A stretch of 64,000 bases of DNA from Fimbriimonadales bacterium. GTDB taxonomy: Bacteria; Armatimonadota; Fimbriimonadia; Fimbriimonadales; ATM1. Position 1 is the stretch's first letter, and every line of letters begins with the position of its first letter. The stretch spans positions 248,001 through 312,000 of the forward strand of contig JAHCHL010000001.1 of the NCBI GenBank assembly GCA_026129745.1. The letters run 5' to 3'. Below, piece after piece: positions 19,028 through 29,768 of the stretch. Made by a program: the position numbers and the translations under genes. The notes beneath the pieces are model-generated. The model made no database searches. It saw only the letters and a program-made list of their open reading frames with translations, and was not told where the DNA came from.

Positions 19028-19318
19028 ATGTCCGACGAAGAAAAGAAAGAACCCCTTAGCGTTTACGCTTTGGTTGCGGCTAGTCTTGACCAGTTCGTTG
19101 CCGTTGCCTGGCAAAAGATGGGCTTGCATCCCGATGTCATCACTCACAAAGTTGAGAAGGACATTCAGCAGGCGAAGGTCGCAATAGACATTGCGGCGCG
19201 ACTTGCCGAGTCGCTCGACCCAGTTTTAGATGATGACGAAAGGCGGCACATTCAAAATCTGATGACAGACCTGAAGATCAATCTGGTCAGACAAACTCAA
19301 TCGGAAGACAAATCTTAG
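19028..19318 (+). CDS. DUF1844 protein
   Basis: 96 residues. LSVYALVAASLDQFVAVAWQ followed by an all-helical segment ending LMTDLKINLVRQ matches DUF1844, short cytoplasmic helical proteins of unknown function. It probably shares a transcript with nfo. Its stop overlaps the convergent gene's stop by 4 bp. Confidence 0.88.
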   Translation: MSDEEKKEPLSVYALVAASLDQFVAVAWQKMGLHPDVITHKVEKDIQQAKVAIDIAARLAESLDPVLDDDERRHIQNLMTDLKINLVRQTQSEDKS

Positions 19319-19689
19319 CGATAGAACGTCTCGATTCTCTCCACGATCTTCCGGTCGTTCCCATAGATGGTTCTAAGTTTGACAAAACCCCAGCTTCCAT
19401 GTTGATCGACCCAGATCTCTTCGAACGGTTTGCGGTCGCCGGCGGATCTCCAAAACTCGATTCGATACGGCGGAGTACCTGCAGTCACTCGATTTCTATC
19501 GATCTTGATCTCAATGAGATTGACAATCGAATCGATGTTTTCCTTGTTGGTAATCGAAATGGGATCCTTTCCTTGTTTATAGATTGTTAGCTTGGTAGCA
19601 TGCTTCAGTTTGCCTACCCGAATCGACGGATTCGCGTATCCAACAGCGAACACTCCCAGCACGATGGCGAAACAGACGACTTTGTTCAT
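19315..19689 (-). CDS. Small exported hypothetical protein
   Basis: 124 residues. Signal peptide MNKVVCFAIVLGVFAVGYA. The remainder is beta-rich and basic with no motif I recognise. Its start overlaps the end of the DUF167 gene by 4 bp (ATGA), so it belongs to the divIVA-yggU operon. Confidence 0.8.
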   Translation of the reverse strand: MNKVVCFAIVLGVFAVGYANPSIRVGKLKHATKLTIYKQGKDPISITNKENIDSIVNLIEIKIDRNRVTAGTPPYRIEFWRSAGDRKPFEEIWVDQHGSWGFVKLRTIYGNDRKIVERIETFYR

Positions 19690-19958
19690 GAGATCTTTTC
19701 CTTGATCAGATTATCCAATTGACTTTGTGTGATACCGCCAATTCTGATCGATTTGTTCCTCGAAGATACCCCAGCTGCGATGCGGATTCTTGATTTCGGC
19801 ACTCCCACCAGTTTGCTAATAGCTAACACCGCTGCCTGGTTTGCCTGACCATCGATCGCTGCCGCCGTGACATAGATTCTTACTTGGCCGGCATCGAATT
19901 CGATTCGGTTTGAGGAAGCTCTTGGCGTCACCTTTGCTTTGAGGACCGCCTCATCCAT
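19686..19958 (-). CDS. DUF167/YggU family protein
   Basis: 90 residues, normal length. KVTPRASSNRIEF, DGQANQAAVLAISKLVGV and RIAAGVSSRNKSIRI are the three DUF167 signature strands/helix. It is a small cytoplasmic protein without a firmly known function, often beside divIVA/yggT genes, as here. It overlaps DivIVA by 8 bp. Confidence 0.93.
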   Translation of the reverse strand: MDEAVLKAKVTPRASSNRIEFDAGQVRIYVTAAAIDGQANQAAVLAISKLVGVPKSRIRIAAGVSSRNKSIRIGGITQSQLDNLIKEKIS

Positions 19959-20412
19959 TGATTTCTTCTCGGTCTTCGATAAGCACGGCCGCCTGAGCAG
20001 GAGAACTCAGGCGCTCATAAAATGCATCGAGATAACTTTTGAGCTGCACGACGAAAGCATCTCGTTCAGCACGAAGCCTTTCAATTTCTGAAACGATTTT
20101 GACCCTTTCGACTTCCGCTTCCCGCAAGATAAGCTCCGCTTCCTTGCGTGCATCTTGACGTGCGCTGTCAGCTGCCGACTGTGCGACGAGCAACGTGTCC
20201 TTCACTCGATCTTCGATCTCCTTGAGCCTGTCTCTTTCCGACTCGATGCTCGATAGTTTCTCCCGCAACATCCGATTCTCACGCTCAAGCATTTCAATTT
20301 CTGCAGCGACTTTTTCCAAGAAAGCACGAACTTCGGACGCGTTGTAACCTTTGAAAGACGACGTGAACTCCTTCTGTTCGATGTCTAGTGCCGTTATCCT
20401 TGGCTTCGCCAT
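19951..20412 (-). CDS. DivIVA domain protein
   Basis: 153 residues. The N-terminal membrane-curvature/lipid-binding region is KEFTSSFKGYNASEVRAFLE, followed by a long coiled coil (residues about 30-135). DivIVA proteins gather at curved membrane such as division sites and poles and recruit partners. It precedes yggU with an 8-bp overlap, a common divIVA-cluster order. Nothing in the sequence tells which division or wall partner it binds. Confidence 0.93.
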   Translation of the reverse strand: MAKPRITALDIEQKEFTSSFKGYNASEVRAFLEKVAAEIEMLERENRMLREKLSSIESERDRLKEIEDRVKDTLLVAQSAADSARQDARKEAELILREAEVERVKIVSEIERLRAERDAFVVQLKSYLDAFYERLSSPAQAAVLIEDREEING

Positions 20413-20418
20413 CTCTGA

Positions 20419-21027
20419 CTATTCGCCTTTCAACCGTCCATTGAGGCGGTCATAATTTTGCTTGGCCGATCGATCATCGGGAAACCGCTGCATTCTTGCC
20501 TCCACCACGCGAATCGCTTCTTTGATCAAACCGATCTCTTCGTAGGATTTCATCAGCATCACAAAGGAATTGACGTGATTCGCCAAGGGAAGGACGGGTT
20601 CAAGGATCCCGGGAATCCGGTCCCAGAGCTTGTACTGCGAGTAGATGGTCGCTTCAGTCAGCGCTGCGAACTCATTCTTCTCATGGCCTTGGCGAAACTT
20701 GATCGCTTGAGTCAAGGCAAGGTCGTAACGACCCGAACTCCTGAGGTAGTACACAAGGTCGCCGCTGATTCCCGCATCGTCAGGATTGATCCCACTCCTC
20801 AGGGTGAGCAAAGAGATCACCTCCCAATACTGACCGTTGTGGAAAGCCCTGTCTGCACGATCGATAAGTTGATAGTCATACATCTCGTAGATTCGGTCAG
20901 CCCTCTCCTTGCCTGGCTGCATATTCTCCGCAGTTGGGACCCGCCGCTCTTCATCGTGATCGTGCTCAATTTGCGACTGGGCGGCGACGAATGCCCCGAC
21001 AACGATGATCATTGCCAGCCGTCTCAT
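20419..21027 (-). CDS. Exported TPR-like protein
   Basis: 202 residues. Residues 1-18 form a signal peptide ([16 protein letters not shown]). His/Glu-rich residues follow (EHDHDEERR). The rest is helical pairs with TPR character: [19 protein letters not shown] and [18 protein letters not shown]. It probably acts as a periplasmic scaffold. Its start overlaps the gatB stop by 4 bp and divIVA follows 6 bp later, so it links gatB to the divIVA operon. Confidence 0.82.
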   Translation of the reverse strand: MRRLAMIIVVGAFVAAQSQIEHDHDEERRVPTAENMQPGKERADRIYEMYDYQLIDRADRAFHNGQYWEVISLLTLRSGINPDDAGISGDLVYYLRSSGRYDLALTQAIKFRQGHEKNEFAALTEATIYSQYKLWDRIPGILEPVLPLANHVNSFVMLMKSYEEIGLIKEAIRVVEARMQRFPDDRSAKQNYDRLNGRLKGE

Positions 21028-22466
21028 CGCTCGAGTTCCTCGGTCATTACTCTGCTCACGATCTCAGGATTCGCTTTGCCTTGTGTCTTCTTCATCACTT
21101 GTCCTATTAGGAAGCCTTGGATGTTCGTCTTGCCTTCCTTATACTTTTGGACGGCGTCGGGGTTCTGATTCATCGCCTCTTTTACGGCTTTCCGAATTTC
21201 AGACTCGTCCGTTAGCTGCTCCAAGCCCTCTCTCTTGACGATGTCAGAAGGCTTTTCGCCGGTCTTGAACGACTGCTCAAAGATCTCCTTCGCTTGTTTT
21301 CCATTGATGCGGTTGGATTCGAGGAGCGCCACAAGGTCGACAATGTGCGCGGGCGAGACAGAGGACTCTCTGGCAGGCAAGCCTTCCTCGTTGAGCATTG
21401 CAAGGAAATCGCCATTCATCCAGTTGCAGATCAGCTTTGGGGAGCCGCCAAGTGAAACTGCCTCGTCGAAGTATTCCGCCCAGCCTGGATCGTCTGTAAT
21501 CAGCAGCGACGCGTCGTATGCACTGAGCCCAAGCTGTCGGATATATCGCTTTCTCCTCTGCAGCGGTAGTTCCGGCAAAGCAGCGCGGAGGCCTTCGATG
21601 TACTCTTCATCGAAAACCATCGGAGGTAGGTCCGGATCGGGGAAATATCTGTAGTCGTGCTCACGCTCCTTTTTGCGCATCGGGTAACTAATTTGTCGCC
21701 CTTCATCCCAGCCGCGCGTCTCTTGATGCAGCTCACCGCCGTTGTCGATTGTTGAGATCATCCGCTCGGCTTCATGCTGGATTCCAATAGACACGGCTTT
21801 GAAAGATCCGAGGTTCTTAAGTTCAGTCTTTGTTCCGAGCTTGTCGGATCCTTCCGGTGCGACAGAGATGTTCGGCTCGCATCGAAAGCTTCCCTGTTCC
21901 ATCTTTCCATCGGACGCGCCGAGGTGGATGAGAGTTAGCCTGAGATAGTGAAGGTATTCGCGCGCTTCGTCGGGCGTATGAATGTCGGGCGGGAACGCGG
22001 TGACTATCTCCATCAGCGGCACGCCGGCTCTATTGAAGTCGACGCCCGCTTTTCCGCCTGGCAGGTGCATCAGCTTTCCGGTGTCTTCTTCCAAATGCAC
22101 CCTTTGAATGCTGACCTTGTTTTCACCATCTTCTGAAGGTATCTCGATCCAGCCGTGATATCCGATCGGGTTCGTTTCTCCGTACTGGCTGATTTGATAG
22201 CCCTTCGGCAAATCGGGATAGAAGTAGTTCTTTCGGTGAAATACGCTCCACATCGCAATTTGGCAGTTGAGCGCGAGCGCGGTCCTGACCACATGCTCAA
22301 CCGCTTGCCGGTTGATAACCGGCAGACTCCCCGGCAGCCCCAAACACACCGGACAGACGCGCGTATTCACCTCGCCGCCAAACGCGTTCGGGCACCGGCA
22401 GAACATCTTCGTCTTGGTGAGAAGCTCCGCGTGGACCTCCATGCCCACGCTCGTCACATAGCGCAT
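21024..22466 (-). CDS. gatB: Asp-tRNA(Asn)/Glu-tRNA(Gln) amidotransferase subunit B
   Basis: About 480 residues from the ATG at 22466 ([20 protein letters not shown]), matching the family length; the frame extends 30 codons further without support. [40 protein letters not shown] and [13 protein letters not shown] are hallmark GatB blocks. The C-terminal YqeY-like tail ends [15 protein letters not shown]. With GatA and GatC it converts misacylated Glu-tRNA(Gln) or Asp-tRNA(Asn). gatA and gatC are not beside it. Confidence 0.97.
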   Translation of the reverse strand: MRYVTSVGMEVHAELLTKTKMFCRCPNAFGGEVNTRVCPVCLGLPGSLPVINRQAVEHVVRTALALNCQIAMWSVFHRKNYFYPDLPKGYQISQYGETNPIGYHGWIEIPSEDGENKVSIQRVHLEEDTGKLMHLPGGKAGVDFNRAGVPLMEIVTAFPPDIHTPDEAREYLHYLRLTLIHLGASDGKMEQGSFRCEPNISVAPEGSDKLGTKTELKNLGSFKAVSIGIQHEAERMISTIDNGGELHQETRGWDEGRQISYPMRKKEREHDYRYFPDPDLPPMVFDEEYIEGLRAALPELPLQRRKRYIRQLGLSAYDASLLITDDPGWAEYFDEAVSLGGSPKLICNWMNGDFLAMLNEEGLPARESSVSPAHIVDLVALLESNRINGKQAKEIFEQSFKTGEKPSDIVKREGLEQLTDESEIRKAVKEAMNQNPDAVQKYKEGKTNIQGFLIGQVMKKTQGKANPEIVSRVMTEELER

Positions 22467-22577
22467 CGAGGGGATTTTGGCATGGGAAGCGCAAAGAAAC
22501 TGCAAACTGCGATGGAAAGTTGGTCTAAGATTGATCGACGCGGTCATCGCGGACAACTATCGCACGGAGGTAGAACA

Positions 22578-23254
22578 ATGACTATAAGGCAATATGCCAT
22601 GTTTGGAATTGGCCTAATTCTGGTTTCAGCATCCTGGGCTCAAACTCCAGGTACCAGGACCTACTTGACCGGAGCAAACTCGCTTTTCGGACCAACTGGG
22701 CTCATTGTAATCCCAACTGCTTATACTGTTGAAAACAACACATTCGCCGTAAGTGGATCTTACGGGAAAGACATTCGCGGCCCGGCTGCCAATTTCGGAT
22801 TTCTCCAGTACATCGAAATCGGTGCCGCTTTTATGGATCGTGAAGGGGCCCCCCTAACAAAGCTATTGCTAACGGCAAGGTGACTATTCTGCCGCAGAAT
22901 TTCAAGAACTTTGAAATTGGCATCGGAGTAATCGACGCATTCGATGCGATCGAAAGGACATTGTATCTGGTCGGTAGTGCAGATTTCATTCCACCAAACA
23001 TTGCAAGTCCAGTCGAAGGCAGTCCAGCAATTGGCCTAAAGGTTCATGCAGGACTCGGTACTGGAATGTTCAGCGAAGAACTGTTTGCTGGCGGAGAACT
23101 GTTCTTTGGCAACAAGGTAAGCGTCATCGGAGAATGGGACACGAAGAATGTCAATGGCGCAATCCGATACTCTCCAAATGACCATATTCGAATCCAAGCT
23201 GGTTTCATGAAAACGAACCTCTTCTTCGGGATCACAGGAAAGTTCCGGATGTGA
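22578..23254 (+). pseudogene. Frameshifted outer-membrane/YjbH-like exported protein
   Basis: GGAGG precedes the ATG at 22578. The first frame gives a signal peptide (GIGLILVSASWAQ) and FGPTGLIVIPTAYTV, similar to the 'GLIxxPTA' region of YjbH-type outer-membrane proteins, but stops at 22883. The second half continues from the run GGGGCCCCCC (22845-22854) in the other frame and reads PNKAIANGKVTILPQNF and on to FFGITGKFRM at 23254. Adding one base in that run joins both into about 225 residues. It is either a recent 1-nt loss, slippage control or a sequencing error. A second initiation at the GTG at 22880 (GTGA overlap) is also possible. Confidence 0.7.
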
Positions 23255-23260
23255 GATGTC

Positions 23261-23286
23261 TCCTGCCGACCATTGGGTCGGCAGGA
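23261..23286 (+). terminator. Hairpin after the frameshifted gene
   Basis: TCCTGCCGACC (23261-23271) and GGTCGGCAGGA (23276-23286) form a perfect 11-bp stem with loop ATTG. It is 7 bp past the stop codon. The following T-run is poor (CCTATTCTC), so termination may be partial. Confidence 0.65.
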
Positions 23287-23395
23287 CCTATTCTCAGATA
23301 GCTCCTTTCAAAAAGATAGGGCTAAGACGAGTTCGTATTGTTCGGCTGCAGCATTGCAAACCAAGTGCTTCTTTCTGTAAAGTAACTCCCTCGCT

Positions 23396-25048
23396 ATGAC
23401 AACAGACCGACTTGAAACGCTGTTTTCGGAGGATTGGGAGTGGCGTATGCGGCAGTATCCGGAACGTGCCTCGTTTTTTGGCGACAAGCGGTACCGAGAT
23501 CGAGTCACCGACCACAGCATCGAGGCCATCGAGCGAAGATACGACGAGCTGACCGCAAGGAAGTCGGCAGCGGAAGCAATCAGCGAAAGCGGTCTATCTC
23601 AAGAAGACAGACTGAATCGACGCGTTTTTTTGCGAATGCTTTCCGATGAGATCGACGGCCGGCCCTTTCGCGATTACTTGCTCCCAATTCAAGCGAGATC
23701 TGGGCCGCAGTTCTACGGCGACATTGCTCGCAATCTAAGATTCGAGACAGACGACGACTACGAAGCGTGGCTATCGAGAATGGCGCAGTTCCCTAAGATG
23801 ATCGACCAAGTGATCGATCTGCTGCGTGAAGGAATCGCAAGCGGAATCGTTCATCCAAAAGTCGTCATGCAGCGCGTTCCAACGCAATTGAAGAAACAAT
23901 TGGAGACAGATCCAACAGAGTCTGCATTCTTCGTACCATTTGTTAACAAGACTAATTTCGCAGTTCGGGCTGAATCGTGCATTCAACAGCATATCAAACC
24001 TTCTTTCCTGAACTTGCACGACTATTTCGTCTCAGAGTACCTTCCCAATTGCTTGGATGATGTTGGTGTTTGGCAACTTCCACAAGGCGAAGAGCGCTAT
24101 GCCTATGCGATTCGAGAACAAACGACAACAAATCTCTCGGCTAAAGAGATTCATAAAATCGGTTTAGAGCAGGTTCAGCTCTTGCGAGAACGAATGGAGA
24201 ACTGCAAAGTTCGGGCACGTTTCGATGGCACACTCGACGAGTTCTTTCAGTTCTTGCGAACAGATCCACAGTTTTTTTATAAGACTGGCGAGGAGCTGCT
24301 CACAGCTTATCGTGCGATGGCAAAGGAAATCGACTTGCAGCTCGTCAAAGTGTTCTCTAAGCTGCCTCGAACACCGTATGGCGTTACGCCGATTCCCATG
24401 GAGTCCGCACCGGACACAACGACTGCCTATTACATGCCGCTCGCTGTCGACGGCTCACGTGCCGGCCAACACTTCGTGAACTTGTACAAGCCTGAAACAA
24501 GGCCCAAATGGGAGATGATGACGCTCTCTTTGCACGAAGCCGTTCCCGGACATCACTTGCAGATCGCCTACGCGACTGAACTAGGAGACATGCCTGAGTT
24601 TCGCAAGCACGGCCACTTTACTGGTTACATAGAAGGATGGGCGATGCATGCGGAGACGCTTGGCTACGACATGGGGTTCTTCGATAATCCCTACTATGAA
24701 TTCGGACATCTCACTTACATGATGTGGCGTGCAGTTCGTTTGGTCGTCGACACCGGAATCCATGCGTTCCGATGGAAACGAGAACAGGCCATCGAATACT
24801 TCATGCAGAATGCCGCAAAGCAAGAACATGACGTCATCAATGAGATAGACCGTTACATCGTTTGGCCCGCACAAGCGCTGGCATACAAGATTGGATATTT
24901 GAAAGTCAAAAAGTTGAAAGAACGGGCGCTAAAAGCCGGAAAGACAATTAAGCAGTTTCATAAATCGATACTGGATCTCGGCCCGCTTCCGTTGGACATC
25001 CTGGAGAACGAGATGAACCTTTGGATTGCAAACCCAGACCAGGCGTGA
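23396..25048 (+). CDS. DUF885 family protein (putative metal-dependent peptidase)
   Basis: 550 residues. The conserved C-terminal half contains SLHEAVPGHHLQIA (HEAxPGHH, a likely metal site), GYIEGWAMHAETLGYD and WKREQAIEYFMQNA, all DUF885 hallmarks. DUF885 proteins are thought to be peptidases with a thermolysin-like helix arrangement; few have been characterised. No signal peptide, so cytoplasmic. Monocistronic, convergent with nuoF 9 bp away. Confidence 0.9.
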   Translation: MTTDRLETLFSEDWEWRMRQYPERASFFGDKRYRDRVTDHSIEAIERRYDELTARKSAAEAISESGLSQEDRLNRRVFLRMLSDEIDGRPFRDYLLPIQARSGPQFYGDIARNLRFETDDDYEAWLSRMAQFPKMIDQVIDLLREGIASGIVHPKVVMQRVPTQLKKQLETDPTESAFFVPFVNKTNFAVRAESCIQQHIKPSFLNLHDYFVSEYLPNCLDDVGVWQLPQGEERYAYAIREQTTTNLSAKEIHKIGLEQVQLLRERMENCKVRARFDGTLDEFFQFLRTDPQFFYKTGEELLTAYRAMAKEIDLQLVKVFSKLPRTPYGVTPIPMESAPDTTTAYYMPLAVDGSRAGQHFVNLYKPETRPKWEMMTLSLHEAVPGHHLQIAYATELGDMPEFRKHGHFTGYIEGWAMHAETLGYDMGFFDNPYYEFGHLTYMMWRAVRLVVDTGIHAFRWKREQAIEYFMQNAAKQEHDVINEIDRYIVWPAQALAYKIGYLKVKKLKERALKAGKTIKQFHKSILDLGPLPLDILENEMNLWIANPDQA

Positions 25049-25057
25049 CCGGTCAGG

Positions 25058-26386
25058 TCACACCTTGGCAGGAGTCAATGGCTCCGGCGCCATTCGCCGA
25101 TATTCTGGACCATCGACAATTGAGTGCCCATGGCGGATGAAGTACTCGAACTCCTCCGGAAACACTTTGAGCGCCCCCGCAACAGGCCACGCAGCAGCAT
25201 CGCCCAAACCGCAAAAAGAGCGTCCGTCGATCTGTGAACAGATCTCTTTTAGCAATTCGATGTCTTCCATTCTTCCGCCGCCCTTTCGAATGCGATCCAG
25301 AATTTGCTCCATCCATGCGGTTCCTTCACGGCACGGCGTACATTTGCCGCACGACTCTCGAGCATAGAACAACGCCGTTCGCCAAATGAAGGTGACAATG
25401 CAGGTGTGCTCATTGAGAAACATGCATCCGCCTGAACCGACCATGCTCCCAGCATCGACCATTTCTTCGTAACCGATCACTGCATTCATCGTCTGCTCGG
25501 CATTCAAGATCGGCACCGACGATCCACCGGGCACGCAAGCTTTCAAGGTGCCTCCCTTCATTCCGCCCGCCATCTCCAAAAGCTCAGCGAGCGTCGTTCC
25601 AAACTCTATTTCATAGTTTCCCGGCCTGTTCACGTGACCTGAAACGCTGAAAATCTTCGTGCCGCGCGAATTCTTCGTCGATGCGCCAAGCGTCGCATAC
25701 CACTCACCGCCGTTGACGAGGATATACGGTGCACAGGCATACGTTTCGACGTTGTTGATGACAGTCGGACAATCCCAAAGCCCTGCGACTGTTGGCAGCG
25801 GCGCGTGCGGAAACTTGAGTCTGGGCATTCCTCTTTCGCCCATCAGGCTGCTCATAAGCGCACTCTCTTCTCCGCACTCATACGAACCTGCTCCGAGGTG
25901 CACGTACATATCGAAGTTCCAACCCGTGCCTTGTATGTTCTTGCCGAGAAATCCAGCCTCATACGCTTCGTCGATCGCTTTCTTCACCGCACGGGCACAG
26001 TCGACGAATTCACCGCGAATATAGACATAGCCGACATCGCCTTGAGTCGCCCAACCCGCGATGATCATCCCTTCGATCATCAAGTGCGGCGTGTTTTCCA
26101 TCAGCTCCTTGTCTTTGAAGGTCCCCGGCTCACCTTCGTCTGCATTGCACAGGATGTAGTGTGGCTTCGTCTTCTCCTTTTCAATGCCATTCCATTTGAT
26201 CCATGTAGGAAAGCCCGCTCCGCCTCGCCCGCGCAGGCCACTTGCTTTGATTTCGTCGATAACTGCTTGGCGATCCATGCTGAGGGCCTTTTTCAGGCCT
26301 GCATAGCCTCCCTTGTCCATGTAGCCTTGGATGGAGCGATAGGCCGCGTCGCCTGAGTGTTTGAGGAGAAGTCGGGTTTCGGGCAT
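25058..26386 (-). CDS. nuoF: NADH-quinone oxidoreductase subunit F
   Basis: About 442 residues from ATG 26386; a longer frame to 26425 would overlap the divergent gene. SGLRGRGGAGFPTWIKW and CNADEGEPGTFKD form the FMN/NADH site, and ESCGKCTPCREGT plus a later Cys bind the N3 4Fe-4S cluster. It accepts hydride from NADH and passes electrons into complex I at the cytoplasmic face. Other nuo genes are not in the window, unless nuoE/G lie elsewhere, so nuoF is isolated here. Confidence 0.97.
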   Translation of the reverse strand: MPETRLLLKHSGDAAYRSIQGYMDKGGYAGLKKALSMDRQAVIDEIKASGLRGRGGAGFPTWIKWNGIEKEKTKPHYILCNADEGEPGTFKDKELMENTPHLMIEGMIIAGWATQGDVGYVYIRGEFVDCARAVKKAIDEAYEAGFLGKNIQGTGWNFDMYVHLGAGSYECGEESALMSSLMGERGMPRLKFPHAPLPTVAGLWDCPTVINNVETYACAPYILVNGGEWYATLGASTKNSRGTKIFSVSGHVNRPGNYEIEFGTTLAELLEMAGGMKGGTLKACVPGGSSVPILNAEQTMNAVIGYEEMVDAGSMVGSGGCMFLNEHTCIVTFIWRTALFYARESCGKCTPCREGTAWMEQILDRIRKGGGRMEDIELLKEICSQIDGRSFCGLGDAAAWPVAGALKVFPEEFEYFIRHGHSIVDGPEYRRMAPEPLTPAKV

Positions 26387-26423
26387 TCGTTCGGCTATTA
26401 TACGGAAGGAAGCGGAGGTTTTC

Positions 26424-26939
26424 ATGAACTGCCCGGATTGCCGAGTCGAGTTGAAGCGAATCGAACACGCAGCCGCGCATTTGGATGCCTGCCCAATCTG
26501 CGCGGGAATTTGGTTTGAAGAGGACGAGATCCTAACAGTGCAATCCGTGCAAGATGGCCTCCGTTCGCTTGATCAAAAGGTCCAGCCGACCGGATTCGGG
26601 CGCGGTCAAGGGCCGTTCCGGCTGTGCCCAATGTGCGACTCACCTCTGATTCGATACCGTTACCTGTACACTTCGAATGTGGAGCTGGACGGTTGCGATA
26701 GCTGCGGCGGATGCTGGGTCGAGAATGGCGAGCTTTCGGCAATGCAGGAGTTCCTGTTTCGCGAAAGGACCGAAGCGAGTAGCCCAGCAGAGATGCAGAA
26801 ACTGTTGATCGGAATGCTCGGCGCAGAACGCGCGAAAAACGACGCAAAAGCGCGAGAGTTCCAACAGAGCATCAAGAGCGCACTGCGTCGCCGCCAATAC
26901 CATTGGTGGATCGGATATGGGCAGTTGAAAGATGACTGA
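26424..26939 (+). CDS. zf-TFIIB type double zinc-ribbon protein
   Basis: 171 residues from the ATG at 26424 with GGAGG 6 nt before it. Two zinc ribbons: MNCPDCRVELK...LDACPICAGIWFEEDE at the N-terminus and CPMCDSPL...ELDGCDSCGGCWVENGE at about 75-110. This matches zf-TFIIB domains found in small bacterial proteins. The basic C-terminus (RRRQYHWWIGYG) is unexplained. Divergent from nuoF with a 37-bp gap. Confidence 0.88.
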   Translation: MNCPDCRVELKRIEHAAAHLDACPICAGIWFEEDEILTVQSVQDGLRSLDQKVQPTGFGRGQGPFRLCPMCDSPLIRYRYLYTSNVELDGCDSCGGCWVENGELSAMQEFLFRERTEASSPAEMQKLLIGMLGAERAKNDAKAREFQQSIKSALRRRQYHWWIGYGQLKDD

Positions 26940-27168
26940 GGTAGAGGAAGGGGTTGATTAGGATGTGTCGAGTCCGCGTCTTTCCGAGTCACTTTGGCTA
27001 TTCCTTACTCTACGGCTTCGATGAAATCGCATCGATTGCAATCGCTTTCTCAACACCAAAGTTCCCTTGTCATGATTCCCTCGTTCATCTGCGCAATGGC
27101 CATGGACAGCCGATTGCATCTGGACTCGGAGCAAAAAACATCAACAATCCGTAAGGAAAATAAGCACA

Positions 27169-27873
27169 ATGAATGAAATCACTCGCAGAAACCTTATTCT
27201 CTCGACGGCGGCGACCATTGGTGGCGCGGCCATGGCTGGAATCCCACGAATCCCGGGGCAACAAGGCCCATATCTTGCTCTTCGCGAGGAGCCGATTCCT
27301 TCTTTGCCCGCAAAAGTCAAAAACACCGAGTCTGTCGGAATCAGCATGAAAACACACGAAGCCCACGAAAAGCTTTGGCAAGGTTATGCGCGAAAGACGA
27401 ACGAGATTCGCCAAGTGCTTGCGCAGCTTGCGCCCGATCCGTCGAAAGCGAATCAGATCTACAGCGAGCTGCGTTCGCTCAAAGTGGACTACTCGTTCGC
27501 TTATCAAGGGCTTATTAACCACAACATCTTCTTCGAAACGATCGGAGGAAGCGGTGGACCTGCGACAGGACGCATCGCAGAATTGATTCGAGCAACGTAT
27601 GGCAGTTTCGAGAACTGGGCAGCGGATTGGAAAGCGACCGGGATCGCTGGGCGCGGCTGGGTGTTTCTCGCCTACGATCACTCGAACGGCCGTGTGTTCA
27701 ACTATCTCGGCGACGCACAGAACACATTTCCCCTGTGGAATCACACGTGCGTCTTGGCGATGGACGTGTATGAACACGCCTATTTCATCGACTTCGCCGA
27801 GCGCCGTGCAGCATACATCGATGCGTACATGGAAACCATTGACTGGGAAGCGGTCAACGATCGATTGGTGTAA
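27169..27873 (+). CDS. Exported Fe/Mn superoxide dismutase (Tat signal)
   Basis: 234 residues. The N-terminus TRRNLILSTAATIGGAA is a twin-arginine signal. Metal ligands are visible: His in MKTHEAHEKLW, His in YQGLINHNIFFE, and Asp/His in AMDVYEHAYFIDF. It dismutates superoxide, here outside the cytoplasm. AAGGAAAA lies just before the start. tatC is in the same window at 55006. The normal cytoplasmic SOD start is replaced by about 50 exported residues, which is unusual for SodA/B. Confidence 0.92.
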   Translation: MNEITRRNLILSTAATIGGAAMAGIPRIPGQQGPYLALREEPIPSLPAKVKNTESVGISMKTHEAHEKLWQGYARKTNEIRQVLAQLAPDPSKANQIYSELRSLKVDYSFAYQGLINHNIFFETIGGSGGPATGRIAELIRATYGSFENWAADWKATGIAGRGWVFLAYDHSNGRVFNYLGDAQNTFPLWNHTCVLAMDVYEHAYFIDFAERRAAYIDAYMETIDWEAVNDRLV

Positions 27874-27940
27874 GCGGTAAACTAATTTGGCAACAAATAT
27901 CGTATTGACATCGTCTTACGATGAAGCAGGGAAAGAACCT

Positions 27941-28519
27941 ATGGCAGCGATCATCGAAGCGCCAGCCTCGCAAGAGTTTCGAGAAAAGATCATTGAAGCC
28001 GCATCGCGGCTATTCCTCAGCAACGGATTTCATGCGTCCGGAGTGGACACCATCGTCGCTGAGGCCGGCGTCGCCAAAATGACGCTTTACAAGCATTTCA
28101 ATTCGAAGGAAGCGCTCATCGTCGAGGTCTTGAAAAGGAAAAGCGATGAATGGATGCTTTGGCTACGCGACCGGGTCGACGCGATTGGGGACACCCCTAA
28201 GCGCAGGGCGCTCGCAGTCTTCGATGCGTTTCAAGAATGGTTCGCCAGACCCGATTTCTGCGGAGACATGTTTCAATGCGCCGCTGCCGAGTTTTCAGAA
28301 ACAGACAACCCAGTGCATTTGGCTGCAAGAGCTCACTATGACCGCTTCGAGCTCTACCTATCCGACTTGTGCTTTGCTGCGGGCTGCCGAAGGCCTGAAG
28401 TATCGGGACGAAGGCTCGCAATTATCGCAAGCGGTGCAATCGCTGCGGCGGTGGTAACGCGCAGACCGGAAGTCGCTCGCGAAGCCCGCAAAGCCGCTAA
28501 GTCGATTTTGGACGATTAG
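27941..28519 (+). CDS. TetR family transcriptional regulator
   Basis: 192 residues from ATG 27941; the frame extends to 27887 without a ribosome site. The HTH is FLSNGFHASGVDTIVAEAGV with AKMTLYKHFNSKEAL, the classical TetR_N block. The C-terminal ligand domain has FCGDMFQCAAAEF. It probably represses a nearby gene; SOD upstream and kbl 26 bp downstream are candidates. No operator palindrome was identified with confidence. Confidence 0.93.
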   Translation: MAAIIEAPASQEFREKIIEAASRLFLSNGFHASGVDTIVAEAGVAKMTLYKHFNSKEALIVEVLKRKSDEWMLWLRDRVDAIGDTPKRRALAVFDAFQEWFARPDFCGDMFQCAAAEFSETDNPVHLAARAHYDRFELYLSDLCFAAGCRRPEVSGRRLAIIASGAIAAAVVTRRPEVAREARKAAKSILDD

Positions 28520-28545
28520 GTTTCACCCGGTAGAATGCCGTTGGC

Positions 28546-29760
<1,215 letters not shown>

Positions 29761-29768
29761 GCGATAGA

